In this document: in pieces, positions 29,571-38,776 of the stretch
Layout: every line of letters begins with the position of its first letter
Position numbering within the stretch: the stretch's first letter is position 1
Assembly (NCBI GenBank): GCA_947630835.1
Contig: CANRIZ010000016.1
Span: 1-62,897 of the forward strand
DNA from: an uncultured Clostridia bacterium
GTDB lineage: Bacteria; Bacillota; Clostridia; Oscillospirales; Acutalibacteraceae
DNA length: 62,897 bases
Reading direction: 5' to 3'
Position numbers and translations under genes: made by a program
Notes under the pieces: model-generated
What the model saw: the letters and a program-made list of their open reading frames with translations, nothing else
The model's database searches: none
Told to the model about the DNA's origin: nothing

Positions 29571-31667
29571 TTATTTTACGCTGAAAAGCAAATCCGCATA
29601 TGACGGATAGGGCCAATATTCCTTGGCGGTCATGGTTTCCGCCTGATCGCAGAGGGTACGCAGCTCGCTCATCTTTGTAAGAAGATTATCGCGGATTTCA
29701 TAGCCCTCCTGCTCGATATTGTCAACGTCCTGAAGCTTTATGAGAGCGTCCTCAAGCTCGGCGGTCTTTATAGCTATGCCGTCGTTGAGCATTGAAAGCT
29801 TTTTGATAACGCCCGTTTCATAGCCGTATGAGATGCCGCTGTCGGCGGCCTTTTTGCTGTTTACGGCGTCGGCAAGCTTCGAGGTGTATTTTGCTATTGC
29901 GGGGGAGATTTCGGTCTTCGCCATAATTACCATGGTGTTCGCCTCTATAACAACCGCCTTGCAGTAGTTTTCAAGGGTTATTTCGTGCCTTGAATGAAGC
30001 TCGGCCTCGGTAAATACCTTGTGAGAGGTGAGCATATCGACGTTCTTTTTGTCAAGAAGATGCGGAATTGCGTCCGGAGTTGTGCGGTAGTTGAGAAGTC
30101 CTCTCTTTTCCGTAGCCTCTTTAATCCAGGAGTCGTCGTATCCGTTGCCGTTGAAAATGATTCTCTTGTGATCCTTAATGGTTTTGCGTATCATCTCGTG
30201 GAGCTTTGCTTTAAAATCGTCGGCCTGTTCAAGCCTGTCGGCGTAGATTTTAAGGCTTTCGGCAACGGCGGAGTTAAGCATTATGTTGGTGCAGGCTATG
30301 CTGTTGGCAGAGCCGAGCATACGGAATTCAAATTTATTGCCCGTAAACGCAAACGGCGAGGTACGGTTGCGGTCCGTTGTGTCCCTGTTAAACTTGGGAA
30401 GAACGTCGACGCCGAGCTTTAACTGGGTTTTTTCGGAGTTTTTGTAGGGCGTGTCCGTTTCAATAGCTTCAAGCACCGCATTGAGCTCGTCGCCGAGGAA
30501 CATTGAAACAACGGCGGGAGGAGCCTCGTTGGCTCCGAGCCTGTGATCGTTTCCCGCGGTTGCCACGGCTATTCTCAAAAGGTCCTGATAATCGTCAACA
30601 GCCTTAATTACGGCGCACAGGAAAATAAGGAACTGCGCGTTCTCGTAAGGCGTTTCGCCGGGTGAAAGCAGGTTAATACCCGTGTCGGTTGAAATAGACC
30701 AGTTGTTGTGCTTGCCGCTTCCGTTTACGCCGGCAAAGGGTTTTTCGTGGAGCAGGCAAACAAGGCCGTGCCTTGCGGCAACCTTCTGCATAATCTCCAT
30801 GGTAAGCTGGTTGTGATCGGTGGCGATATTCGTGGTTGTGTATATGGGAGCCAATTCGTGCTGAGCGGGAGCAACCTCGTTATGCTCGGTTTTTGCAAGT
30901 ATTCCGAGCTTCCAAAGCTCCTCGTTAAGATCCTCCATATATTCCGCAACCTTCGGCTTTATAACGCCGAAGTAGTGATCGTCCATTTCCTGACCTTTGG
31001 GAGGCTTTGAGCCGAAAAGGGTTCTTCCCGTATAACGCAGGTCGGGGCGTTTGTCGTACATCTCCTTGGTTATGAGGAAATACTCCTGCTCCGGACCTAC
31101 CGAGGTACGGACGCATTTAACGTCGTCGTGGCCGAAAAGCTTGAGTATTCTGAGTGCCTGAACATTGAGAGCCTCCATAGAACGAAGCAGGGGAGTTTTT
31201 TTGTCAAGCGCTTCGCTGCCGTATGAGCAGAAAGCTGTAGGAATACAAAGGGTTTTACCCTTTATGAATGCGTATGAAGTCGGGTCCCAAGCGGTGTAGC
31301 CCCTTGCTTCAAAGGTCGCCCTCAAACCGCCCGAGGGGAAGGACGAAGCGTCCGGCTCGCCCTTGATAAGCTCTTTACCGGAAAACTCCATAATTACGCC
31401 GCCGTCGGGGGAGGGGGAAATAAAGCTGTCGTGTTTTTCGGCGGTAATACCCGTCAACGGCTGAAACCAGTGGGTGTAATGGGTTGCGCCCTTGCTGACA
31501 GCCCAGTCTTTCATTGCCGTAGCAACAGAATTTGCAACGCTTATATCAAGCTGCGCGCCCTCGTCGATAGTCTTTCTCAACGAGCTGTAAACCTCTGCCG
31601 AGAGAGTGGCTTTCATAATTCTGTCGTCAAATACCATGCTTCCAAAGCTTTCGGGTACGGTTTTCAT
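29571..31667 (-). CDS. glnN: Glutamine synthetase type III
   Basis: A 698-aa GSIII that makes glutamine from glutamate, ammonia and ATP; the length and N-terminal region ([10 protein letters not shown]) are typical of this dodecameric class found in Clostridia and Bacteroidetes. Visible motifs include [21 protein letters not shown]-type sequence, SVGPEQEYF (metal-binding Glu) and the GANEAPPA loop. It follows gdhA with a terminator between the two, and is followed by the asnB T-box. A second, unrelated-length GS (glnA) is on the other strand 1.8 kb away. Confidence 0.95.
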   Translation of the reverse strand: MKTVPESFGSMVFDDRIMKATLSAEVYSSLRKTIDEGAQLDISVANSVATAMKDWAVSKGATHYTHWFQPLTGITAEKHDSFISPSPDGGVIMEFSGKELIKGEPDASSFPSGGLRATFEARGYTAWDPTSYAFIKGKTLCIPTAFCSYGSEALDKKTPLLRSMEALNVQALRILKLFGHDDVKCVRTSVGPEQEYFLITKEMYDKRPDLRYTGRTLFGSKPPKGQEMDDHYFGVIKPKVAEYMEDLNEELWKLGILAKTEHNEVAPAQHELAPIYTTTNIATDHNQLTMEIMQKVAARHGLVCLLHEKPFAGVNGSGKHNNWSISTDTGINLLSPGETPYENAQFLIFLCAVIKAVDDYQDLLRIAVATAGNDHRLGANEAPPAVVSMFLGDELNAVLEAIETDTPYKNSEKTQLKLGVDVLPKFNRDTTDRNRTSPFAFTGNKFEFRMLGSANSIACTNIMLNSAVAESLKIYADRLEQADDFKAKLHEMIRKTIKDHKRIIFNGNGYDDSWIKEATEKRGLLNYRTTPDAIPHLLDKKNVDMLTSHKVFTEAELHSRHEITLENYCKAVVIEANTMVIMAKTEISPAIAKYTSKLADAVNSKKAADSGISYGYETGVIKKLSMLNDGIAIKTAELEDALIKLQDVDNIEQEGYEIRDNLLTKMSELRTLCDQAETMTAKEYWPYPSYADLLFSVK

Positions 31668-31687
31668 AATTAATCATCCTCTTTTAC

Positions 31688-31742
31688 AAAAAAAATTAAG
31701 GCAACGACGCCGATAATCGAAAATTAAAAGCGCCATTGCCTT
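31688..31742 (-). terminator. Terminator/attenuator between gdhA and glnN
   Basis: On minus-strand RNA AAGGCAATGGCGC pairs with GCGTCGTTGCCTT (13 bp, two G-U), followed by AA and eight T. It lies about 20 nt before the glnN ribosome site, so it can end gdhA mRNA or gate read-through into glnN. Confidence 0.85.
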
Positions 31743-31773
31743 TTTATTAAATTAACAAATTTAAATTGACGGA

Positions 31774-33190
<1,417 letters not shown>

Positions 33191-33208
33191 CATTGCCTTA
33201 TTGCAATG

Positions 33209-33237
33209 ATTATACAACCGCCGAAAAATTATGTCAA
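33209..33237 (-). promoter_or_regulatory. gdhA promoter
   Basis: On the minus strand TTGACA (33232-33237), 17 bp, TATAAT (33209-33214): a full consensus sigma-A promoter. The transcript begins with AATAAGGCAATGGAGTC, which leads directly into the leader terminator. Confidence 0.9.
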
Positions 33238-33296
33238 GCATAAATATTACAAAATTATACGCCGTTTTTTATGATTTTTTGTACCAAGTGTAATTA

Positions 33297-33326
33297 TTGA
33301 CAATAATATAGCTGTTATTGTATAAT
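33297..33326 (+). promoter_or_regulatory. glnA promoter with operator-like inverted repeat
   Basis: TTGACA (33297-33302), 18 bp, TATAAT (33321-33326). A perfect 7-bp inverted repeat, ACAATAA (33300-33306) and TTATTGT (33315-33321), overlaps both boxes and could be a repressor site. It does not match the Bacillus GlnR box. About 110 nt of leader follow before glnA. Confidence 0.8.
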
Positions 33327-33444
33327 CTTAAAAACATTCTTTTTATGTAAGCCGCTTTCCCGAGCGAAAAGGGCGTTTTACGGTTTGCATTTACGCTATA
33401 TATGAGAGTATAATATATAATTGTATATGAAAGGCGGGTAGGTT

Positions 33445-34653
33445 ATGAAATATACCAAGCAAGAGGTTTTACAGTTTGTAAACGAGGAGGATGTCAAGTT
33501 CATCCGCCTTGCGTTTTGCGATGTTTTCGGCAGGCAGAAGAATATTTCCATAATGCCCGATGAGCTTCAAAGGGTATTTGAATACGGCATAGGGATAGAC
33601 GCCTCTGCCATAGCCGGCTTCGGAGGGGAAATACATTCCGATTTATTCCTGCACCCCGAACCCGACACCTTGTCGATTTTACCGTGGAGACCCGAACACG
33701 GGCGGGTTGTGAGAATGTTCTGCACCGTGACCTATCCCGACGGAACGGTTTTTGAAAACGACGCGAGAAGCATACTTATAAAGGCGGTCGAGACTGCAAA
33801 AAAAGCCGGCTACACCTTTTACTTCGGCTCCGAAATGGAATTTTACCTGTTTAAGCTTGACGAGGACGGCGAGGCTACAAAGGTTCCTTACGACCGAGCC
33901 GGATATATGGATATAGCGCCCGACGACAAGGGCGAAAACGTAAGGCGGGAAATTTGCCTTACCCTTGAGCAGATGGGTATTCGCCCCGAGGGTTCTCATC
34001 ACGAGGAGGGACCCGGGCAAAACGAGATAGATTTCAGGTATTCCGACGCTCTTTCCGCCGCCGACAATGCGGTTGCGTTTGTAAACGTCGTAAAGGCTGT
34101 GGTTTCGGGCAACGGACTGTGCGCCGATTTTTCGCCAAAACCTCTTGACTCTGCGCCGGGTAACGGACTTCATATAAATATGTCCGTAAAGGGCAGGGAC
34201 GGAAGCTCGCCTATGGACAATATGATTGCCGGCATACTTGAAAAAATTCCGGAGATGACGGCATTCTTAAACCCCGAGGAAAGGTCTTACGACAGGCTCG
34301 GCAACCATAAAGCGCCGGGATATGTTTCGTGGTCAAGCGAAAACCGTTCTCAGCTTGTACGCATACCTGCGGCATACGGCGAATACAGGCGCGCAGAGCT
34401 TCGTTCGCCCGACCCGAGCGCAAACCCCTATCTTGCATACGCTTTGCTGATATACGCCGGGCTTTACGGAATAGAGAACAAGCTTGAGCTTCCCAAGGCG
34501 GCGGATATTAACCTCTATAAAGCGGACGAAGCCGTTTTATCGCAGTTTAAACGGCTGCCGACGAACAGGGAAGAGGCGAGGAAGCTTGCCAAAAACAGCG
34601 AATTTATTAAAGAGCATTTGCCCGAAATGATGATTAACGCCTATTGCGGATGA
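33445..34653 (+). CDS. glnA: Glutamine synthetase (GS-I-like, short)
   Basis: A 402-aa enzyme, shorter than the usual 440-470 aa of GS-I. It keeps the metal and substrate motifs: FGSEMEFYLF, GSHHEEGPGQNEIDF, GNGLHINMS, SENRSQLVRIPA and RRAELRSPDPSANPYLA. The adenylylation-loop region is not obvious. It is followed by an ANTAR regulator 40 bp downstream, a pairing I know from other Clostridia. With glnN this gives the cell two glutamine synthetases of different class in one locus, probably used under different nitrogen states. Confidence 0.93.
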   Translation: MKYTKQEVLQFVNEEDVKFIRLAFCDVFGRQKNISIMPDELQRVFEYGIGIDASAIAGFGGEIHSDLFLHPEPDTLSILPWRPEHGRVVRMFCTVTYPDGTVFENDARSILIKAVETAKKAGYTFYFGSEMEFYLFKLDEDGEATKVPYDRAGYMDIAPDDKGENVRREICLTLEQMGIRPEGSHHEEGPGQNEIDFRYSDALSAADNAVAFVNVVKAVVSGNGLCADFSPKPLDSAPGNGLHINMSVKGRDGSSPMDNMIAGILEKIPEMTAFLNPEERSYDRLGNHKAPGYVSWSSENRSQLVRIPAAYGEYRRAELRSPDPSANPYLAYALLIYAGLYGIENKLELPKAADINLYKADEAVLSQFKRLPTNREEARKLAKNSEFIKEHLPEMMINAYCG

Positions 34654-34692
34654 ATATAAATTAACCGTAATCGGAAAGGAGGATGAAATTTT

Positions 34693-35295
34693 ATGATTTT
34701 TGACGGCAATGAATATAAAACCCTTATAGTTTCATCCTCGGAGAAATTTGACTTTATAATGAAGCCTCTGCTTTCCGACAACCACTGCTCGCCCGTCACC
34801 TTTGTTAAAAACATTGCGGCGGCAAAAAGGGCGGTGCTTGAAAATTCCTTTGATTTTATAATAGTCAATTCGCCGCTTACCGACGAATTCGGCATAAAGT
34901 TTGTAATAGATTCCTCGCAAAGCCAAAGGGCGATTTGCCTTTTTATAGTTAAATCGGAGCTTCACGAGGAGGTACACGAAAAGGTTTTGCGCTACGGCAT
35001 ATTTACGCTTTCAAAGCCCACGTCGCCCTCCGTGCTGTCGCAGTCGCTTAAATGGATGGCGGTCACAAGGGAGCGCATAAGACTTCCCGAAAGCAAGGTT
35101 CTTTCCATTGAGGAAAAAATGGAGGAAATAAGAATAATAAACAGGGCGAAGTGGCTGCTTATCGACAGCCTTAAAATGTCCGAGCCCGACGCGCACAGAT
35201 ATATCGAGAAGCAGGCCATGGACAAATGCGTTACCAAACGTGAAATTGCCGAGGGAATTTTAAAAACCTATAACATTGATACAAATAAACAGTAG
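34693..35295 (+). CDS. ANTAR-domain RNA-binding antiterminator/regulator
   Basis: A 200-aa protein with a degenerate receiver-like N-domain (residues about 1-115) and an ANTAR domain at about 130-195. The ANTAR core shows the three-helix pattern with INRAKWLLIDSLKMSEPDA and the aromatic/alanine positions HRYIEKQAMDK. In the receiver the usual phospho-Asp position reads NSPLTDE and FIIVNS, so classical phosphorylation is doubtful. ANTAR proteins bind paired RNA hairpins and prevent termination. The gene follows glnA with AAGGAGG and faces two nitrogen genes with leader terminators, its likely targets by inference. Confidence 0.88.
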   Translation: MIFDGNEYKTLIVSSSEKFDFIMKPLLSDNHCSPVTFVKNIAAAKRAVLENSFDFIIVNSPLTDEFGIKFVIDSSQSQRAICLFIVKSELHEEVHEKVLRYGIFTLSKPTSPSVLSQSLKWMAVTRERIRLPESKVLSIEEKMEEIRIINRAKWLLIDSLKMSEPDAHRYIEKQAMDKCVTKREIAEGILKTYNIDTNKQ

Positions 35296-35313
35296 GAATT
35301 AAGTTAATGATAA

Positions 35314-35345
35314 ACAAAAGCCCTCCTTTTCGGAGAGCTTTTTGT
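35314..35345 (+). terminator. Terminator of glnA-ANTAR
   Basis: AAAAGC.CTCC pairs with GGAG.GCTTTTT around TTTTC, with a T-rich tail. Confidence 0.8.
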
Positions 35346-35357
35346 TATGCTTAAATT

Positions 35358-36887
35358 TTAAATTTCTTCGGCGTTCTTTTTGGCTTCTTGGGCAAGTCTT
35401 GCGGCTTCCTGTGCGGCTTCCTGCGCCTTTTTTGCCTCTTCCTCCGCCTTTTCGATGTCGCGCCTGATTTTTTCCTCTTTTTCGGCTTCCTTTTCTGCTC
35501 TTTCGGCTTCTTTCTTCAGCTTCTCGGCTTCCTTCTTAGCCCGTTCCTGAGCCTCTTTTTCGGCTTTTTCTGCCTCCTTCTTAGCTCTCTCGGCGTCCTT
35601 TTTTGCCTTTTCAGCCTCTTTCTTAGCCCGTTCCTGAGCTTCCCTTTCCGCTTTTTCGGCTTCTTTTTTCAGCTTTTCCGCTTCCTTTTTAGCCTTTTCC
35701 TCGGCGTCTTTCTTGGCTTTTTCGGCGTCCTTTTTTGCCTTTTCTTCGGCGTCTTTCTTAGCCTTTTCCGCCTCTTTTTTGGCTTTTTCCGCCTTTTGGA
35801 GCTTCTTTTGAGCTTCTCTTTCCGCCTTTTTGGCCTTTTCCTCGGCTTCCTTGCGGAGCTTTTCCCTCTCCTTGGACTGCTCAAATTTAGCTTCTCTTTC
35901 CTGACGCTCTACTTTAATTTCCTCCATATCGAGGTCGTCTGTGCCGCCGGTGCGCCAGGTGTGTATAATTTCCGGCTCTTCAAATATTTCGTCAAGCCTC
36001 TTGATAAACGGAACTATCTCGCCGAAGTCGAGCGCCCTGTGGTCGAACGCAATGCACAGCGGCATTACCTGACGGATAGCGATTTCCTTTTCGCCGTCCT
36101 CGTTTACGATAACGACGGGCTTATCCTGAACCGCGCCCAGCGCAATGGCGCAAACCTGCGGCGGAACTATCTCAAGCAGGCAGGTTTCGCCCCTCTGCTG
36201 ACGGTAAGTTGAGCCTATGTTCGATACGGTTATTGTACCCTGTTCAATATCGTGCTTTGTAAGTCTGTCCGATTCGGGTATCGCTTCATATGCCTTTTTC
36301 GCCTTGCCCGAAAGAGTTTTTACCTTGTGCTTGCCCGTCTTTGAACCGATAAGGCGGTAAATGGTCTGCTTAACCTTTCCCTGCTTTAACGCGGTAAGCG
36401 TATTGTCAAGCGAAACATCGAACATTACCTCGTTTAAATCCGTGTTCTTGACCCTGCGGTTTACATCGGCAATATAGTCCACCATCTGGTCGAGTGTTTT
36501 GCTCTCGAAGTTGTGGAGATTAATCGTCATCATCTCGCCGTTGGGCAAAACCATGGGCATGGAGATGTTAATATCTTCAAAGGTGTGTATTTCACCCCTT
36601 ACAAGCTTGCGGTCAAAATCAATATGGGCGTTCATTGCCGGGTCGGCTTTCAGTCCCTCTACGATGATTTTAAGCATAAGGGTGTTAAGGGTGATTTTAT
36701 CTTCGGGAGCGCAGTTTTCGTTAAGGCGTTTATATTCAATCATAAACTCCGTAACGTCCGGCTCGTAATTATATGTTACATGGGGTATGGTTTCCCAGCT
36801 CTCCGCCGTCATATTGGCGACGATTTTTCTTTGAATACCGAAATGAGTGGTTCCGGTTTTTTTAAGGCCGTTTTTGTTCTTTGCCAT
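35358..36887 (-). CDS. Orphan 2-oxoacid dehydrogenase E2-type acyltransferase with charged coiled coil
   Basis: Residues about 1-315 resemble the catalytic domain of lipoyl E2 acyltransferases (2-oxoacid_dh), including VSNIG and the active-site region FDHRALDFGE near residue 281. His and Asp of HxxxDG are kept but the Gly is Phe. There is no lipoyl or peripheral-subunit-binding domain, and no E1 or E3 gene nearby. Residues about 317-509 are almost entirely Lys, Glu, Ala and Arg (AEKAKKDAEEKAKK-type heptads), a long charged coiled coil or single alpha-helix. ATG 36887 follows AAAGGAG. Substrate unknown. Confidence 0.75.
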   Translation of the reverse strand: MAKNKNGLKKTGTTHFGIQRKIVANMTAESWETIPHVTYNYEPDVTEFMIEYKRLNENCAPEDKITLNTLMLKIIVEGLKADPAMNAHIDFDRKLVRGEIHTFEDINISMPMVLPNGEMMTINLHNFESKTLDQMVDYIADVNRRVKNTDLNEVMFDVSLDNTLTALKQGKVKQTIYRLIGSKTGKHKVKTLSGKAKKAYEAIPESDRLTKHDIEQGTITVSNIGSTYRQQRGETCLLEIVPPQVCAIALGAVQDKPVVIVNEDGEKEIAIRQVMPLCIAFDHRALDFGEIVPFIKRLDEIFEEPEIIHTWRTGGTDDLDMEEIKVERQEREAKFEQSKEREKLRKEAEEKAKKAEREAQKKLQKAEKAKKEAEKAKKDAEEKAKKDAEKAKKDAEEKAKKEAEKLKKEAEKAEREAQERAKKEAEKAKKDAERAKKEAEKAEKEAQERAKKEAEKLKKEAERAEKEAEKEEKIRRDIEKAEEEAKKAQEAAQEAARLAQEAKKNAEEI

Positions 36888-36977
36888 AAGCAAACTCTCC
36901 TTTAGTGCGTGCTGAAATATATATCATAAATATTATAAACAAAATAGCGCCGTATGGGAATACTATATTTTTAAAAT

Positions 36978-38621
36978 TTAAAAATCATTCACAATATTTT
37001 TTGCGTCGGTGAAGCGGACAAAGTTATCCGGCTGTCCCGTGTTTTTTATCCTGTTATCCCGAATTATAACGTTTTCGGCGCATTTTATAAAAATGCCCTT
37101 GTCGAAGCGGGAATCGAAGGTGTTGCCCGTGATTTTAATATTTTTGTGAACCGTGTTTTTGTGGTTTGCGTTTTCGGGCAGAACCTGTATAAAGTGAGCC
37201 TTACAGCTTCCGAAGTAGTTGTTCCTGATTTCAACGTCCCTGCACGGGCCGCTTTCATACCAGCTTTTTGCGTCGTCGGAAAGCAGAATACAACTGAGAG
37301 TCGAATTTAAAAATTTGTTGTTTTCTATAAGGACCTTATTCCTTGTGGTGACGAGTATGTTCCTTGTTATTATTCTGTTGAGCGTATTGCCGCCGTAATA
37401 AAATTCGGGGCACATTGTAATATCTTCAACCGCCATACCCGCCTGCGCCGCCGAAACGCTGTCAACCGTCATTTCTATTTTGTATTCGGAAATCAGCCTG
37501 CTTTCAAGTATCCTTGCCACGCCCTTGATTTCGAGAGTTTCCCTGTCAACGTATTCGATTTCGTCGCCCGCGTGAAAGGGATTGAAGCCGTGAGTCTGGG
37601 GGTGACGGAAGCTTAAAATCAATTTGTTATCCCGAATTTCGTCAATATACATATGTATGCCGTGAACGTTTACCGCGTCGTCGCAGGCTCCGCAGAAATT
37701 GCTGTTTGTAACGCTCACCTTACCCTTGCAGCAGCAAATTTGAATAAAATCCGCAAGCGAACAGATAAGTCTGCCCGAAGAAACCGAGGGGGAAAGATCG
37801 ACGTTGTCTATAGTTATGTTCTCCGTGTCCTGGCATACTATCGCGAGCGAGTAGTTAAAGCGTTGAGCGAAATTTTTTAGGCAGAAGTTTTTACAGCGGT
37901 TTACGAACACGCCCACGAACCGGCGGCGGGGGTTAAAGACGTAATATCTGTCGCCCTTTGTAAAACGCCTTGTCGAAAGGTAGCTCAGTTTAAATTTTCC
38001 CTTGCCCGTTTCCCTTATGCCGAGCGCTCCCGAAAAGGGATGGTCTGTCCTTTGAACGCAATTAATATCGTCGCTTTTAACAAGAGCCGTCCAGCTTGCA
38101 TGCATACGGTCGGCGAAAAAATCCTCCCTGTAATCCTTGCCGACAAAGTAAAAGCGCTTTCCCTCTTTTTCGTATTCGCTTATCCCGTCAAGCGAGAATA
38201 CGGCGGAAAAGGGCGTTACATTTTCAACCGTAAATTCGTGAAGATGCGGGTTCTTAACGTCTAAGGTAATGCCGTCTATCGTCAGGTTTTCGCAGTCCTC
38301 GGCAACAATGTTTGTAACTTTTCCGTCAATTACGAACTCGGCTGAGTTCCCGCGGACGGTTAAATTTTTTATTTTTTGAAAATTAAGCGCAATTTTTGCG
38401 TAGTGCGGAGTTTCGCCGTCCTTAAATTCGCCGTCGCCGACGGTATTTGTTATGTAAAGCATTTTACCTTTACAGTTATCGGAATCAATATAATAAACGC
38501 CTTTTTCAAAAACGAGCGTTTTTTCGCCGTCCGAAGCGGACATTTCCTCGAGCGCCGCGCACAGCTCTCCGCCGACTTCCTTTTCAGGTAAAATCCCGAA
38601 ATCCCGAGCATAAAAAACCAT
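36978..38621 (-). CDS. Right-handed beta-helix protein, GH110-like (alpha-galactosidase-type)
   Basis: A 547-aa protein with repeated beta-helix rungs (VTNSNF, IRNNYFGS, IKITGNTFDS, IIRDNRIKNTG). The central segment SSGRLICSLADFIQICCCKG followed by GACDDAVNVHG resembles the active-site region of GH110 alpha-1,3-galactosidases, with the paired Asp in DD. There is no signal peptide, so it would act on imported sugar. It is divergently transcribed from a GPH-type transporter, which supports a shared substrate. Specificity is inferred, not shown. Confidence 0.72.
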   Translation of the reverse strand: MVFYARDFGILPEKEVGGELCAALEEMSASDGEKTLVFEKGVYYIDSDNCKGKMLYITNTVGDGEFKDGETPHYAKIALNFQKIKNLTVRGNSAEFVIDGKVTNIVAEDCENLTIDGITLDVKNPHLHEFTVENVTPFSAVFSLDGISEYEKEGKRFYFVGKDYREDFFADRMHASWTALVKSDDINCVQRTDHPFSGALGIRETGKGKFKLSYLSTRRFTKGDRYYVFNPRRRFVGVFVNRCKNFCLKNFAQRFNYSLAIVCQDTENITIDNVDLSPSVSSGRLICSLADFIQICCCKGKVSVTNSNFCGACDDAVNVHGIHMYIDEIRDNKLILSFRHPQTHGFNPFHAGDEIEYVDRETLEIKGVARILESRLISEYKIEMTVDSVSAAQAGMAVEDITMCPEFYYGGNTLNRIITRNILVTTRNKVLIENNKFLNSTLSCILLSDDAKSWYESGPCRDVEIRNNYFGSCKAHFIQVLPENANHKNTVHKNIKITGNTFDSRFDKGIFIKCAENVIIRDNRIKNTGQPDNFVRFTDAKNIVNDF

Positions 38622-38646
38622 AATTTCACCTACCTAAACAATTTTA

Positions 38647-38675
38647 ATTATAAACCATATTTATGTGCAAAGCAA
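38647..38675 (-). promoter_or_regulatory. Promoter of the GH110-like gene
   Basis: Minus strand TTGCTT (38670-38675), 17 bp, TATAAT (38647-38652), about 25 bp before the gene's ATG. Confidence 0.7.
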
Positions 38676-38712
38676 ACATATTTTAAATAAAAATAATGTA
38701 GAATTTTAGTTA

Positions 38713-38741
38713 TTGTAAAATATAAAATAATATGATAGAAT
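38713..38741 (+). promoter_or_regulatory. Promoter of the GPH-type transporter
   Basis: TTGTAA (38713-38718), 17 bp, TAGAAT (38736-38741); other TATAAT-like words follow closely, so the exact -10 is uncertain. AAGGGGGAG precedes the start codon. Confidence 0.55.
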
Positions 38742-38776
38742 TATAATATTATATAATAAGGGGGAGTTTATAAAAA

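Noticed and set aside
31668-31773. Glutamine riboswitch ahead of glnN
   Set aside because: The hairpin is a simple terminator stem; no glnA-type or downstream-peptide riboswitch core could be recognised.
35388-36212. 274-codon plus-strand frame rich in Phe and Leu opposite the E2-type gene
   Set aside because: It is the complement of the Lys/Glu/Ala repeat and has no start signals; the minus-strand frame has the conserved domain.
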